28,594 nucleotides of DNA from an uncultured Actinomycetes bacterium (GCA_903911165.1 CAIWCQ010000250.1:1-28594), one strand, 5' to 3'. Shown: positions 1 to 16,739, counted from the stretch's first letter. Translations and numbers: made by a program. Notes: a model not told the origin generated them from the sequence alone.

Positions 1-50
1 CGGTCGGCGGGACACACCAGGATGCTCAGTAGCTTCGGGTCGAGCCTCAC
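1..50 (-). CDS. Trm112-family small protein (partial, N-terminus only)
   Basis: Only the first 16 codons lie in the window; the gene runs off the left edge. Reading from a GTG at 50-48 gives VRLDPKLLSILVCPAD, which matches the N-terminus of the short zinc-binding Trm112/UPF0434 proteins (pattern LDPxLLxILxCPxxxGPL), with the first Cys-Pro pair visible. Trm112 proteins activate methyltransferases in eukaryotes and archaea; the bacterial role is unclear. A GGAAGG Shine-Dalgarno sits 6 bases upstream and is itself the last six bases of a 15-bp tandem repeat. By synteny this is the Rv1684-like neighbour of the Rv1683-like gene. A longer form starting at an in-frame GTG at 128-126 inside the array is possible, because the array has no stop in this frame. 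Family call is fairly sure; start codon moderately sure. Confidence 0.72.
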   Translation of the reverse strand, partial: MRLDPKLLSILVCPAD

Positions 51-56
51 ACGTTT

Positions 57-131
57 CCTTCCGGGAACAGTCCTTCCGGAAACAGTCCTTCCGGAAACAG
101 TCCTTCCGGAAACAGTCCTTCCGGACACAGT
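57..131 (-). repeat. Five tandem copies of a 15-bp Shine-Dalgarno-bearing repeat
   Basis: The plus-strand unit is CCTTCCGGAAACAGT. Copies lie at 57-71, 72-86, 87-101, 102-116 and 117-131; the first and last each differ by one base from the central three. On the minus strand each unit ends in GGAAGG, and the copy nearest the Trm112 gene supplies that gene's ribosome-binding site. The array fills most of the gap between the stop of the secreted protein (146-144) and the GTG at 50. It is stop-free in the frame of both flanking genes and would encode TVSGR pentapeptides. Confidence 0.93.
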
Positions 132-143
132 AGAGCCCCCGGA

Positions 144-650
144 CTACGGAGACGGGACGGGAACCGCCTGCACCGTCGTCACCGTGGCGCCAGCCTGACC
201 CCCACCGGCAGTCGCGCCACCGGCAGCGGTACCTGGATTACTGGCGCCCGGCATCTGTCCGGCCCCCATGACCGCGCTGTTGGCCCCCTGCTGCGACTGG
301 GCTCCCTGCAGAAGTTCGGTCTGAGCCTTGACCTTCGCCTGATAGGCGACGGTGTTCTTCAGCGCCTCGATCAGCGGGTTCTGATTCGGCCGGTACTCCG
401 CAGCCGCGGTCACCTGGTCGAGGTAGACCTGGGAGGGCTTGTAGCCCATCGCCCGCAGTTTCAACGTGATCTTCAGCAACTTGGACAGCTGCCCGCCCCC
501 GGTGCCGACCGCGTACTGCTCGGCGAGGTCGTCAAGGATGTCGGCATGCGCCGGCACCGCCGACCCGCACACCAACCCAACCGCGAGAGCAACCCCGGCA
601 ATGCCGGTGCGCACACCTCGCCAGCCTCGGTTGCCGCCTGTTCTCGTCAT
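144..650 (-). CDS. Secreted protein of unknown function with Gly/Ala/Gln-rich tail
   Basis: 168 residues, starting at ATG 650-648 behind a strong GGAGGGG Shine-Dalgarno 4 bases away. Residues 1-36 form a Sec signal peptide: basic MTRTGGNRGWRGVR, a hydrophobic IAGVALAVGLVCGSA core and a probable signal peptidase I site after AHA. The mature part (about 37-115) is mostly helical and polar, with a short conserved-looking block KLRAMGYKPSQVYLDQV. From about 115 the chain becomes low-complexity Gly, Ala, Gln and Thr, ending VPVPSP. There is no lipobox cysteine and no catalytic motif I can name. It lies between an Rv1683-like gene and a Trm112-like gene on the same strand, so it may share their transcript. 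I do not recognise the family and assign no function beyond export. Confidence 0.82.
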   Translation of the reverse strand: MTRTGGNRGWRGVRTGIAGVALAVGLVCGSAVPAHADILDDLAEQYAVGTGGGQLSKLLKITLKLRAMGYKPSQVYLDQVTAAAEYRPNQNPLIEALKNTVAYQAKVKAQTELLQGAQSQQGANSAVMGAGQMPGASNPGTAAGGATAGGGQAGATVTTVQAVPVPSP

Positions 651-681
651 CTGTCCCCTCCGGGCATGTGATGTCGCTCAG

Positions 682-761
682 TCTACCGGGCTTAGGGTCT
701 ACCGGGCTTAGGGTCTACCGGGCTTGCGGTCGGCCGGGGCTTAGGGTCTACCGGGCTGGGG
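682..761. repeat. About five copies of a 16-bp intergenic repeat overlapping a stop codon
   Basis: The unit TCTACCGGGCTTAGGG occurs at 682-697 and 698-713. A third copy (714-729) is followed by a diverged 17-bp copy (730-746), and a final copy begins at 747. The last copy contains the TAG stop (750-748) of the fusion gene ending at 748, so the array looks like repeated duplication of that gene's 3' end. Unlike the 15-bp arrays its period is not a multiple of three, and in minus-strand orientation each good copy brings a TAG. Confidence 0.85.
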
Positions 762-3744
762 CCGTCAGCCTTCGATAGACCGACGCCGTCAGCTTCTTAT
801 ACGACTGACTATCGCCGTCCAGGTACCAGCTGTTACGACCCGCCCTGGGCACACCGGCCGCCCGCAGCGCCGACGCGACCGGCCGGTAGGAGGCACTCAC
901 CGCCAGATCGGGCACCACATGCACCACGTCCGGCGGCAATCCAACCGGCATCGACGCCACCGCCTCGCCCAAGTCGGCGACTGTCATACTCTTCCCCGGC
1001 CGCAGCGAGACCGCGGTGACGGCCAGGGTCCCGGCCGGGGTGTCCACCCCGTAGGTCACCGCCAGGTCAACCGCGGCGATGGCTCCGATGGCGTCGGTGA
1101 TCGGCGCGGGGAACACCACCCCGCGCGGCGTGTGCAGGAACCCGGAACGGTTTCCGAGGAGCCAGAAATCGCCGTCGGCGTCGCGCCAGAACACGTACTC
1201 GGTGGAGATCCAGACGTCGCCGGCGGCGAACACCCCGCGTTTGATCGACGCGGTGGGGTCGATCGGTCCCCACGGCCGAGCCAGCAGGACACCGATCTCT
1301 TCGGGTCCGGCGACCTTCACGAAGCCACGCTGATCCTCGAGAATGAGGTCTTCGGTCACGTCGTAGGCGCCCAACTCGACCTCGCCGCCGCCGGGCAGTG
1401 GCCGACCCTCGCTGCCGATCTTGGTTCCGGCCACGTTGGCGAGCACGGCCTGCCCGTCGGAGGTGGCGAAGAACTCCACCACCTTCGCGGGCTCGAAGGC
1501 CTCCAGCAGGCGTCGCCACAATCCGGTCGGCAGGCCCGATCCCATGAAGAGTCGGATCGGGTTGTTGCCGGCCAGCGGACTCTTGCCGGCGGACGCGAAG
1601 CCGGGATCTTCGACGATCTCCCGCAGCATCGACCAGGTGTAGGTCACCACGGTGACGCCGTATTGGCGGATCTCATCGAAGAACCGGTCCGGCTGTAGAC
1701 CTCGGGACAGTGCGATTCGCGCGCCGGCCACCACCGCACCGCCCAGGCTGACCAGCAGGCCGGACTGATGGTGCAGTGGGGTCAGGCAGTAGACGGTGTC
1801 ATTTCGGGTGAGCGCGGCAGCCGAGGCGGTGCCGAAGGCCGACAGCGCCCAGCGGTAGTTGGTGATCTGCTTGGGCTCGAGATCCCCGCCGCCTCTGGAG
1901 TTGAACACCACGTAGGCCACGTCGCGGGCGAAGCCGGGGTTGGGCCGGTACCACCCGGGCAGTTCCACCGCCTCGGGGTCGATCTTCTCCATGTCGATCA
2001 CGGTGCTGCGCGCCGGCAGATCAAGATCGCGGGCATCACCGCCGCCGAGTACCAGCGTCTGCACCGGCAATCTGCTCGCGGCGGCCAGATTCGCCGGGTC
2101 GGTGATCAACTCGGTGATACCGCCGAGTCGAGTGGCCGCGGCGAGGTCGCCGTCGGGGGGCATCAGCACGGCGACGCCGCCCAGACGAGACAGCGCGGCG
2201 ATCGCCACCATCGCGCTGGGGCGGGTGTCCATCAGCACGCCTACGCGAGTGCCCTGCCGCACGCCGACCGCGATCAGGCCCCGCACTACGTTGTCGATAC
2301 GCCGGTTGACGGCGTCGTAGGTGTGCACGCGGCCGTCGAACAACAGGAACTCGCCCTCGGGCACCGACTCGGCCTGTTCGGAGATGATGCGCCCCAACGA
2401 GATTCGGGTGTGATCGTTGATCTGGCCCAGCCGCACCAGGCGCGGCAGCGTGCGCACGGTCTCAATGGCCAGCGTGCGCAGCGACTTGTTGACGCCGGCG
2501 ACGGCGTCGGCGGCTCCGCGGGCGATCGACGCGGCCAACTCGGAGGCCTCGGCGACACTGTGCATGACGCGCGAGCTCATTGCCACACCGGTCTGGCCGG
2601 AACTGGCAGTCGTATCCGGCATCGGCGCGATGTTGTCCGGGCGTTCGGCGCCGCCGGCGAGCCACTGCACCCACGCCGCGACGGTGGGCCAGGTGATGGT
2701 GGCCGCCTTCGACCCGACAACCAGCCCGAAGTGGCCGGCCCGGATCATCACTTCGTACGCCTCCGCCTTGGGCGCGGCGCGCTTGATCCCCCGCACCGAG
2801 GCGGGTTGCCCGATGTCGTCGACCTCGCCGACGAACGCCAGCACCGGACAGGTGATGTCGGCCAGCGTCACCAACTGGCCCTTGATGGCGAACCCGCCGG
2901 TCATCATCCGGTTGTGTGACACGAACTGCTTGAGGAGTTCCGAGACCGCCGGTCCGGACCAGGCGATCCAGCCGTCGTTGTCGAGGAACCGGCGCTGCTG
3001 TTCGCGCGGCAGCAGGGCCTCCCGATCATGCAACTGCAGCAGGAAGTCGAATTTCGACTTGGCCGACTTGACCGGATCAAGCATCTGGAACCCGGTGCGG
3101 GCCAGCCAACCCGGGATGTCGATCCGGTTGAACACATGGTCGGCGAGGAACTCCGCGCCCACGACGCCCATGTTGGCCGGGATACCCATCGGCAGCGCCG
3201 CCAGGGTGTCCACCGGGGAGCCGAAGGCCACCACACTGGCGACGTCCTTGGATTGGCGGTAGGCGGCCGTCTGATAGCTGAACATGCCGCCCTGGGAGTA
3301 GCCGACCAGGTGGACGGGCTGACCGGTGGCGGCGACAACGATGTCGATGGCCTCGCTGAGCGCGACGATGTGGTCGGTGAGGGTGCGCTCCATGCCGCCC
3401 TTGACCTTGTCCGGCGAGCCGTAGTCGATCACCCACGGATCCACGCCGGCGGCATGCAGGATTCCGACGGCGCCCTCGGCCCGGCTGACGTCCCACATGT
3501 TCGCCGACATCATCATCGGGTGAACCATCAGGGCCGGCGGCCCGGCCGACGCCCGGCCGGGGCGGTTATCCGGCGGAAAATACCGCCGGAGCTTGTACAT
3601 GTTGTTGCTCTCGACAATCTGGAAGGTGGACGGCACAGCGCCGGTCTCCAGACCGCCCCAGCGGGCCACCTCGTAGCCGTTCTGGGCGGTCGCGACCAAC
3701 CGCTCCAAAGGTCGTGCGATCGCCGACAAATTCAGATCTACCAC
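748..3744 (-). CDS. Bifunctional alpha/beta-hydrolase (lipase/PhaC-like) and acyl-CoA synthetase-like fusion, Rv1683 type
   Basis: Starting at GTG 3744-3742 (GGGGAG five bases upstream) the protein has 998 residues, essentially the length I recall for M. tuberculosis Rv1683 (999). Residues about 1-365 are an alpha/beta-hydrolase resembling PHA synthases and lipases: nucleophile box GYSQGG with Ser150, a candidate Asp at 310-311 in GEVDD, and His339 in AGHF. Residues about 440-998 are an ANL adenylate-forming domain: A5-like FFATSDGQ near 759 and A8-like AAGDVW...GDFWLLGNRSG at 841-869. The ATP-binding A3 loop is badly diverged: where TSGSTGxPKG is expected the chain reads FNSRGGGDLEPKQIT (615-629). 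The domain may therefore bind acyl substrates but adenylate poorly. Probable role is lipid or triacylglycerol metabolism. The reading frame stays open upstream to 4914, but that stretch is antisense to the ABC-F gene and is not counted. Confidence 0.85.
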   Translation of the reverse strand: MVDLNLSAIARPLERLVATAQNGYEVARWGGLETGAVPSTFQIVESNNMYKLRRYFPPDNRPGRASAGPPALMVHPMMMSANMWDVSRAEGAVGILHAAGVDPWVIDYGSPDKVKGGMERTLTDHIVALSEAIDIVVAATGQPVHLVGYSQGGMFSYQTAAYRQSKDVASVVAFGSPVDTLAALPMGIPANMGVVGAEFLADHVFNRIDIPGWLARTGFQMLDPVKSAKSKFDFLLQLHDREALLPREQQRRFLDNDGWIAWSGPAVSELLKQFVSHNRMMTGGFAIKGQLVTLADITCPVLAFVGEVDDIGQPASVRGIKRAAPKAEAYEVMIRAGHFGLVVGSKAATITWPTVAAWVQWLAGGAERPDNIAPMPDTTASSGQTGVAMSSRVMHSVAEASELAASIARGAADAVAGVNKSLRTLAIETVRTLPRLVRLGQINDHTRISLGRIISEQAESVPEGEFLLFDGRVHTYDAVNRRIDNVVRGLIAVGVRQGTRVGVLMDTRPSAMVAIAALSRLGGVAVLMPPDGDLAAATRLGGITELITDPANLAAASRLPVQTLVLGGGDARDLDLPARSTVIDMEKIDPEAVELPGWYRPNPGFARDVAYVVFNSRGGGDLEPKQITNYRWALSAFGTASAAALTRNDTVYCLTPLHHQSGLLVSLGGAVVAGARIALSRGLQPDRFFDEIRQYGVTVVTYTWSMLREIVEDPGFASAGKSPLAGNNPIRLFMGSGLPTGLWRRLLEAFEPAKVVEFFATSDGQAVLANVAGTKIGSEGRPLPGGGEVELGAYDVTEDLILEDQRGFVKVAGPEEIGVLLARPWGPIDPTASIKRGVFAAGDVWISTEYVFWRDADGDFWLLGNRSGFLHTPRGVVFPAPITDAIGAIAAVDLAVTYGVDTPAGTLAVTAVSLRPGKSMTVADLGEAVASMPVGLPPDVVHVVPDLAVSASYRPVASALRAAGVPRAGRNSWYLDGDSQSYKKLTASVYRRLTAPAR

Positions 3745-3773
3745 CGCTGCTCCCCGCTGAGACCCTGTCCTTG

Positions 3774-3838
3774 GTACAACCCTGTGCTGGGTACACCCTG
3801 TGCTTGTAAAACCCGTGCTGGGTAAAACCCTGTGCTTC
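3774..3838. repeat. Degenerate about 16-bp tandem repeat in a divergent promoter region
   Basis: Four imperfect copies related to GTACACCCTGTGCTGG lie at 3774-3790, 3791-3806, 3807-3821 and 3822-3838, with lengths 17, 16, 15 and 17. They fill most of the 117-base gap between the divergent fusion gene (start 3744) and the ABC-F gene (start 3862). A weak fifth copy may precede them at 3762-3773. The drift between copies suggests an older array than the one at 57-131. No protein-binding motif was recognised. Confidence 0.75.
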
Positions 3839-3861
3839 CCCCACAGCCTAGGCTCTTGGCG

Positions 3862-5691
3862 GTGGCACATCTGCTTGGCGGCGAAACGCTGCGCCTGGCT
3901 TATCCGAACCGGGTGGTCTTCGACTCCGTGACGGTCGGTGTGAACGACGGCGACCGCATTGGAGTCGTCGGCCGCAACGGCGACGGCAAGTCCAGTCTGC
4001 TCGGCTTGCTGACCGGCCGGATCACGCCCGACTCCGGGCGGGTCACCCGCCGCGGCGGCCTGCGGGTGGCCGCCCTCGAGCAGGCCGACACCCTCGATCC
4101 AACGCACACCGTGGCCCAGGCCCTGGTCGGTGACCGCGCCGAGTACGAGTGGGCGGGGGATCCGAAGGTCCGCGACGTGGTGGCCGGCCTCGCGGCCGAT
4201 CTCGACTGGCAGACGCCGATCGCCGCACTCTCCGGCGGTCAGCGTCGCCGGGTGCAGTTGGCCGAACTCTTGATCGGCGACTGGGATGTGATCGCCCTCG
4301 ATGAGCCCACCAACCACCTCGACATCGAGGGCATCACCTGGCTGGCGGCCCATCTGAAGGCGCGCTGGTCGCGCACCGCCGGCGGGCTGCTGGTGGTCAC
4401 CCACGACCGGTGGTTCCTCGATGAGGTGGCCGCCACCACGTGGGAAGTCCACGGGGTTGGCCCCGAAGGAAGCGGCCGCGGCAGTGTCGTGGAACCGTTC
4501 GACGGCGGTTACGCCGCGTATGTGCTGCAGCGCGTGGAGCGCGACCGGATGGCGGCGGCCACCGAGGCCAAGCGGGTGAACCTGATGCGCAAGGAGCTGG
4601 CCTGGTTGCGCCGGGGCGCTCCGGCTCGCACTTCCAAACCTAAGTTCCGCATCGACGCGGCCAATCAGTTGATCGCCGACGTGCCGCCGGTGCGCGACAC
4701 CGTCGAGTTGGCCAAGCTCGCCACCAACCGGCTCGGCAAGGACGTCATCGACCTGCTCGACGTGTCGGTGTCCTACCCGGGAAACGACGGGTCCGGGGTG
4801 CCGGTGCTGCGCGACGTCGAATGGCGCATCGCTCCCGGCGAACGCACCGGCATCGTCGGGGCTAACGGTGCGGGCAAGTCCACTCTGCTGGGCCTGATCG
4901 CCGGCACGATCCAACCGGACCGGGGCCGGGTCAAGCGCGGTAAGACGGTACGACTGGCCATGCTCGATCAGCAGGCCGGCGAGCTCGTCGAAATCGCCGA
5001 TGATCTGGTGCGTGATGTTCTGGGTCGGCTCAAGGCCGGCTATCAGGTCGACGGTAAGGAAATGACACCGGCGCAGTTGTTGGAACGCTTGGGGTTTGGT
5101 CGCGATCAGCTGGCAACCCGGGTGGGTGAGCTATCCGGCGGCCAGCGCCGCCGACTGCAACTCATGTTGACGTTGTTGGCCGAACCCAATGTGCTCATTC
5201 TCGACGAGCCCACCAACGATGTGGACATCGACATGCTCTCGGCTACCGAGGATCTGCTCGATTCCTGGCCGGGCACGTTGATCGTGGTGTCCCACGACCG
5301 CTATCTGCTCGAGCGAATCACCGATCAGCAGTACGCGATCATCAACGGGCATCTGCGGCACCTGCCCGGCGGGGTGGATGAGTACCTGCGGATTTCGGCC
5401 ACCCGCGGCGCAGCCCAGGTATCGGGACCGAAGTCCATCGGGCCGCCGACGCACACCGGCGCCGAGCTCTCGGGGGCAGAATTACGCAGCATTCACAAAG
5501 AGATCGCGGCACTGGATCGCGCAGTCGCCAAGCTGAGCGACCGGGTCAATGTCAAGCACGTCGCGCTGGCCGAACACGATCAGTCCGATCACGCCGGCAT
5601 CACCCAGCTGACCCGCGAACTGCGGGAACTCGAAGCGGAACGCGACGATAAAGAAAACCGCTGGCTGGAACTCTCCGAATCGATTGAGTAA
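3862..5691 (+). CDS. ABC-F family ATPase (tandem nucleotide-binding domains, no membrane domain)
   Basis: 609 residues from GTG 3862. I chose this over GTG 3832 because actinobacterial members begin (M/V)AHLLG, and because a TAGGCT -10 element at 3849-3854 lies seven bases upstream, which fits a leaderless transcript. NBD1 has Walker A GRNGDGKSS, signature LSGGQRRRVQL and Walker B VIALDEPTNHLD. After a basic linker (about 230-290), NBD2 has GANGAGKST, LSGGQRRRLQL and VLILDEPTNDVD. Residues about 540-609 are a charged coiled coil like the C-terminal domain of Uup. There are no membrane segments. ABC-F proteins act on the ribosome or on translation-linked steps, and some give macrolide or lincosamide resistance. 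M. tuberculosis has split relatives called macrolide-transport proteins (Rv1667c/Rv1668c, from memory). Antibiotic specificity cannot be read from the sequence. Confidence 0.92.
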   Translation: MAHLLGGETLRLAYPNRVVFDSVTVGVNDGDRIGVVGRNGDGKSSLLGLLTGRITPDSGRVTRRGGLRVAALEQADTLDPTHTVAQALVGDRAEYEWAGDPKVRDVVAGLAADLDWQTPIAALSGGQRRRVQLAELLIGDWDVIALDEPTNHLDIEGITWLAAHLKARWSRTAGGLLVVTHDRWFLDEVAATTWEVHGVGPEGSGRGSVVEPFDGGYAAYVLQRVERDRMAAATEAKRVNLMRKELAWLRRGAPARTSKPKFRIDAANQLIADVPPVRDTVELAKLATNRLGKDVIDLLDVSVSYPGNDGSGVPVLRDVEWRIAPGERTGIVGANGAGKSTLLGLIAGTIQPDRGRVKRGKTVRLAMLDQQAGELVEIADDLVRDVLGRLKAGYQVDGKEMTPAQLLERLGFGRDQLATRVGELSGGQRRRLQLMLTLLAEPNVLILDEPTNDVDIDMLSATEDLLDSWPGTLIVVSHDRYLLERITDQQYAIINGHLRHLPGGVDEYLRISATRGAAQVSGPKSIGPPTHTGAELSGAELRSIHKEIAALDRAVAKLSDRVNVKHVALAEHDQSDHAGITQLTRELRELEAERDDKENRWLELSESIE

Positions 5692-5700
5692 CCGAATACC

Positions 5701-8348
<2,648 letters not shown>

Positions 8349-8368
8349 GAAGTTTCTCCTCTGGATCA

Positions 8369-8385
8369 GTGCTCAGCGGGCGTGC

Positions 8386-8392
<7 letters not shown>
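8369..8392. repeat. 11-bp direct duplication at the argR stop codon
   Basis: GTGCTCAGCGG occurs at 8369-8379 and 8382-8392, a 13-base period. The second copy contains the argR stop (TGA on the minus strand, 8388-8386), so the argR 3' end has been copied into the argR-argG gap. It resembles on a small scale the stop-codon-containing array at 682-761. Confidence 0.7.
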
Positions 8393-11005
<2,613 letters not shown>

Positions 11006-11030
11006 GGGACCACCCAATCGAACACTGTTG

Positions 11031-11872
11031 TCACGTTCGCACCACCTTGGTTCCAGTGCTGCCGAACAATCCGGTGAGCACACAGTGTTCGACCCGGCCG
11101 TCGATCACGTGCGCGCTCGGTACCCCGGCCAGCACCGCGCGCAGGCACGCTTCGATCTTCGGCACCATGCCCTCCTCAAGGGTGGGCAGTAGTTGCGCCA
11201 GGGCGTCGGTGTCGATCTCGGCGACCAGCGAGTCGCGATCCGGCCAACGGGTGTAGAGGCCTTCAACGTCGGTGAGCATCAGCAACGTCTCGGCATCCAA
11301 TGCCTCGGCTACCGCGGCGGCGGCGGTATCGGCATTGATGTTGTAGACCACGCCATCGGTATCCGGGGCGAGGGTGGAGATCACCGGAATCCGGCCTGCC
11401 GCAATGAGATCGCGCACCACCGCGGTATTCACATGATCGACGTCGCCGACCAGGCCGATATCGGTCTCAACGCCGTCGACCAGCACACTGCGACGCACCG
11501 CCGTCAGTAGCCGGGCGTCCTCGCCGGTGAGGCCGACGGCGTACGGTCCGTGAGCGTTGATCAGGTTCACCAATTCCCGGCCGACCTGTCCGAACAACAC
11601 CATGCGGACGACGTCGAGCACCTCGGGCGTGGTGACCCGGAACCCACCCTTGAACTCACCGGGGATCCCGAGGCGCTTGAGCATGGCATTGATCTGCGGG
11701 CCACCGCCGTGCACCACTACCGGGTGGATACCGGCTTCGTGCAGGGCCACGACGTCGGCGGCGAACGCGGCCTGCAGTGCGGTATCGGTCATGGCGTTGC
11801 CGCCGTACTTGACCACGACGATCTTGCCCTGGAGAGGCTCGGCGTTAAAGGCTTGGGCCTTGATCGGGGTGT

Positions 11873-11876
<4 letters not shown>
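11031..11876 (-). CDS. argB: Acetylglutamate kinase
   Basis: 281 residues from ATG 11876-11874, overlapping the argJ stop in ATGA. It phosphorylates N-acetylglutamate and is normally the arginine-feedback-controlled step. Amino-acid-kinase fold motifs are clear: [10 protein letters not shown] at 20-29, the HGGGPQI substrate loop near 60, [11 protein letters not shown] and [14 protein letters not shown]. The N-terminal segment ([15 protein letters not shown]) corresponds to the helix that arginine-sensitive hexameric NAGKs use for allosteric control, so feedback inhibition is likely but is inferred from the family. The C-terminus GTKVVRT is typical. Confidence 0.97.
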
Positions 11877-14196
<2,320 letters not shown>

Positions 14197-16739
14197 TCAG
14201 CCCCGCAGGGCTGCGCCGAACCGCTCGGCGGCCACGGCCACAGCGGTATCCCGGGCCGCGCTGGCCTCGTCCTCAGTGAGCGTTCGATCCGGTGCCCGAA
14301 AGCGCAGAGCCAGCGTCACCGACTTGCGGCCCTTGCCGACCTGCGGGCCGGTGTAGACGTCGAACAGGGTCACGGCCTCAAGCAGGTCCCCGGCCCCGTC
14401 GCGCACGGCGTCGATCACCGCACTGGCCGGCACGCCGTCGTCCACCACGAGACTGAGGTCTTGGAAGACCGCCGGGAACGGCGACACCCGCGGCGACGGC
14501 AGCGGGGCGCCAAACGGGATGGCGTCGAGATCGAGTTCGGCCGCACACGTTCCCCTGGGCAGTCCGGACCGCTCGATGACACCCGGATGCAACTGCCCGG
14601 CGTAACCGATCACCCGACCGCCGACCACGACCTCGGCACAGCGGCCCGGATGCCACGGTAGGTGTTGCACCGACCGCAATTCGATATCCACCCCGGCAGC
14701 CCGGGCGATTACCCGCACGGCTTCGAAGGCATCGGCCGCCTCCACCCGCCGACCCGGTCCCCCCGATTTCCCCTCCGCCGCCCCCCAGGGCCCGCGCGGT
14801 TCACGTAGTCCGGTCAGCACCACCGCTACGTGCACGGGTTGGCGGGGCAGCGAGTCGTCGATGGTGGCGATCTCGGCATCAGTCGGCCGGCGATCGGTGG
14901 GGATCAAACCAATGGCGCGAGCCTCGGTGGTCGGCTGCACCACCTGGGCAATCGCGAACAGTGCCACATCACCAAATCCGCGGGACACGTTGCGGGACAA
15001 CGCTTCCAAAAGAGCCGGAAGCAGCGTGGTAGCCAGATGCGGACGATCAGCCTCCAGCGGATTGAGCACCGAAGTCGTCTGGCGGCGCGGGTCGTCGGCG
15101 GCCAAACCCCACTGGTCGAACACTCCGGCGGGCAGGAATGGCGTGGGCAGCACCTCCACGAACCCCGACAGCGCCAGCGACTTTCCGATCGCGCGACGGC
15201 GTTGCTGACCCGGGGTCAGGCCGCGACCCGCGGGCGCAGTCGGCAGCACCGAGGGAACGGCGTCGAGGCCCTCCAGTCGCAGCACCTCCTCAACGAGGTC
15301 GGCTGGCTGGGCGATATCGGGACGCCAACTCGGCGGGGTGACGGTCAGCACCGCCGAACCCGGATCCGAGGCGACCCGCGCACCGATCTGGGTCAGGCGG
15401 CGCACCGTCGCGCCATCCGCGTAGAGCACACCCGCCATCCGATCCGGGAGGTCCACGGGCATCTGTACCGGCGGCGGCGAGAAATCCTCACGCGGCGGAT
15501 TCCCGCGCCAGTCGGTGAGCGCCGAACCCACTGTGCCGCCGGCGATCTGCGCCAGCAGGGTCGAGGCGCGATTGATAGCGGCCACCGAGACAGCCGGGTC
15601 CACCCAGCGTTCATAGCGTCGGCCGGCCTCGCTGACCAGATGCAGCCGACGCACGGTACGCGATACCGCGGCCGGATCCCACACCGCGGCCTCCAGCAGC
15701 ACATCGGTGGTGTTCGCATCGATCTCGGTGGTGCCCGCGCCCATCACGCCGCCGATCGCCGCGACGGCCACATCGTCGACGATCAGCACGTCGCCGGGTT
15801 CCAGCGTGCGTTCGATGCCGTCGAGGGTCACCACCCGCTCCCCCGGCTTGGCGAAGCGAACCGCGAAGTCGCCGCGGATGCGACTGCGGTCATGGGCGTG
15901 CATGGGGTGGCCGAGTTCGAGCATGACGTAGTTGGTGACGTCGACGGCCGGCGAGATCGGCCGGATACCGCTGAGCATGAGCCGACGGCGCAGCCACCAC
16001 GGCGACACTGCGGCTGGGTCGATCCCCGTCACCGGTCGCAGGGCAAAGCGACTCACCCCGGTTCCAGGCTGGATCGTCACCGGTAAGGCCACACCCTCAG
16101 CGGGCAGCTCCGGCACCACATTCGAGTCGAAGGCAGGGTCGACGAAATCCAGATCGTAGGCACACGCGATCTCGCGGGCGATGCCGCGCACGGACAGACA
16201 GTAGCCGCGGTCGGGTGTGACGGCCAGATCGAACACCACATCATCGAGACCCAGCACGGTGGCCGCGTCGTCGCCGGGTTCGGCAGTCCCGGGCGGCAAC
16301 ACCAGAATGCCGGAGTGATCCCAGGAGGAATTACCCGAGCCCATACCCAGTTCAGCGGCCGAGCAGATCATGCCGTCGGAGGTTCGGCCGTAGGTCGTGC
16401 GGGTGGCGATCTGGAAGTCGCCCGGCAAGGTGGCGCCGGGCAGTGCGACTGCGACGAGGTCACCGACGGCGAAGTTTGTTGCGCCGCAGACAATCTCCTG
16501 TGTATCCGATGCACCCACATCCACCGTGCAAGCGCGGATGGGCTTCTTGAACTCGGTCAGCTCCTCGATCGTCGCGACCCGGCCGATCTTCAGCGGTCCG
16601 CTCACCGGACCGAGGGTGATGATGTCCTCGACCTCGTGCCCGACCCGGATCAGTGCCTGCTCCAGATCTGAAGGAGAGACGTCCCATCCGGGGGCGCCGA
16701 CCGCCACCACCTCCCGCAGCCAGCTGTAGGGAAGCCGCA

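Noticed and set aside
57..131. CRISPR array
   Set aside because: Units of 15 bp abut directly with no spacers, and no cas genes are in the window; the same applies to the array at 682-761.
3745..4914. Upstream extension of the fusion-gene frame by 390 residues
   Set aside because: It lies antisense to the well-supported ABC-F gene, its translation is low-complexity Arg/Gly/His-rich, and the GTG at 3744 gives the family's usual length with a good Shine-Dalgarno.
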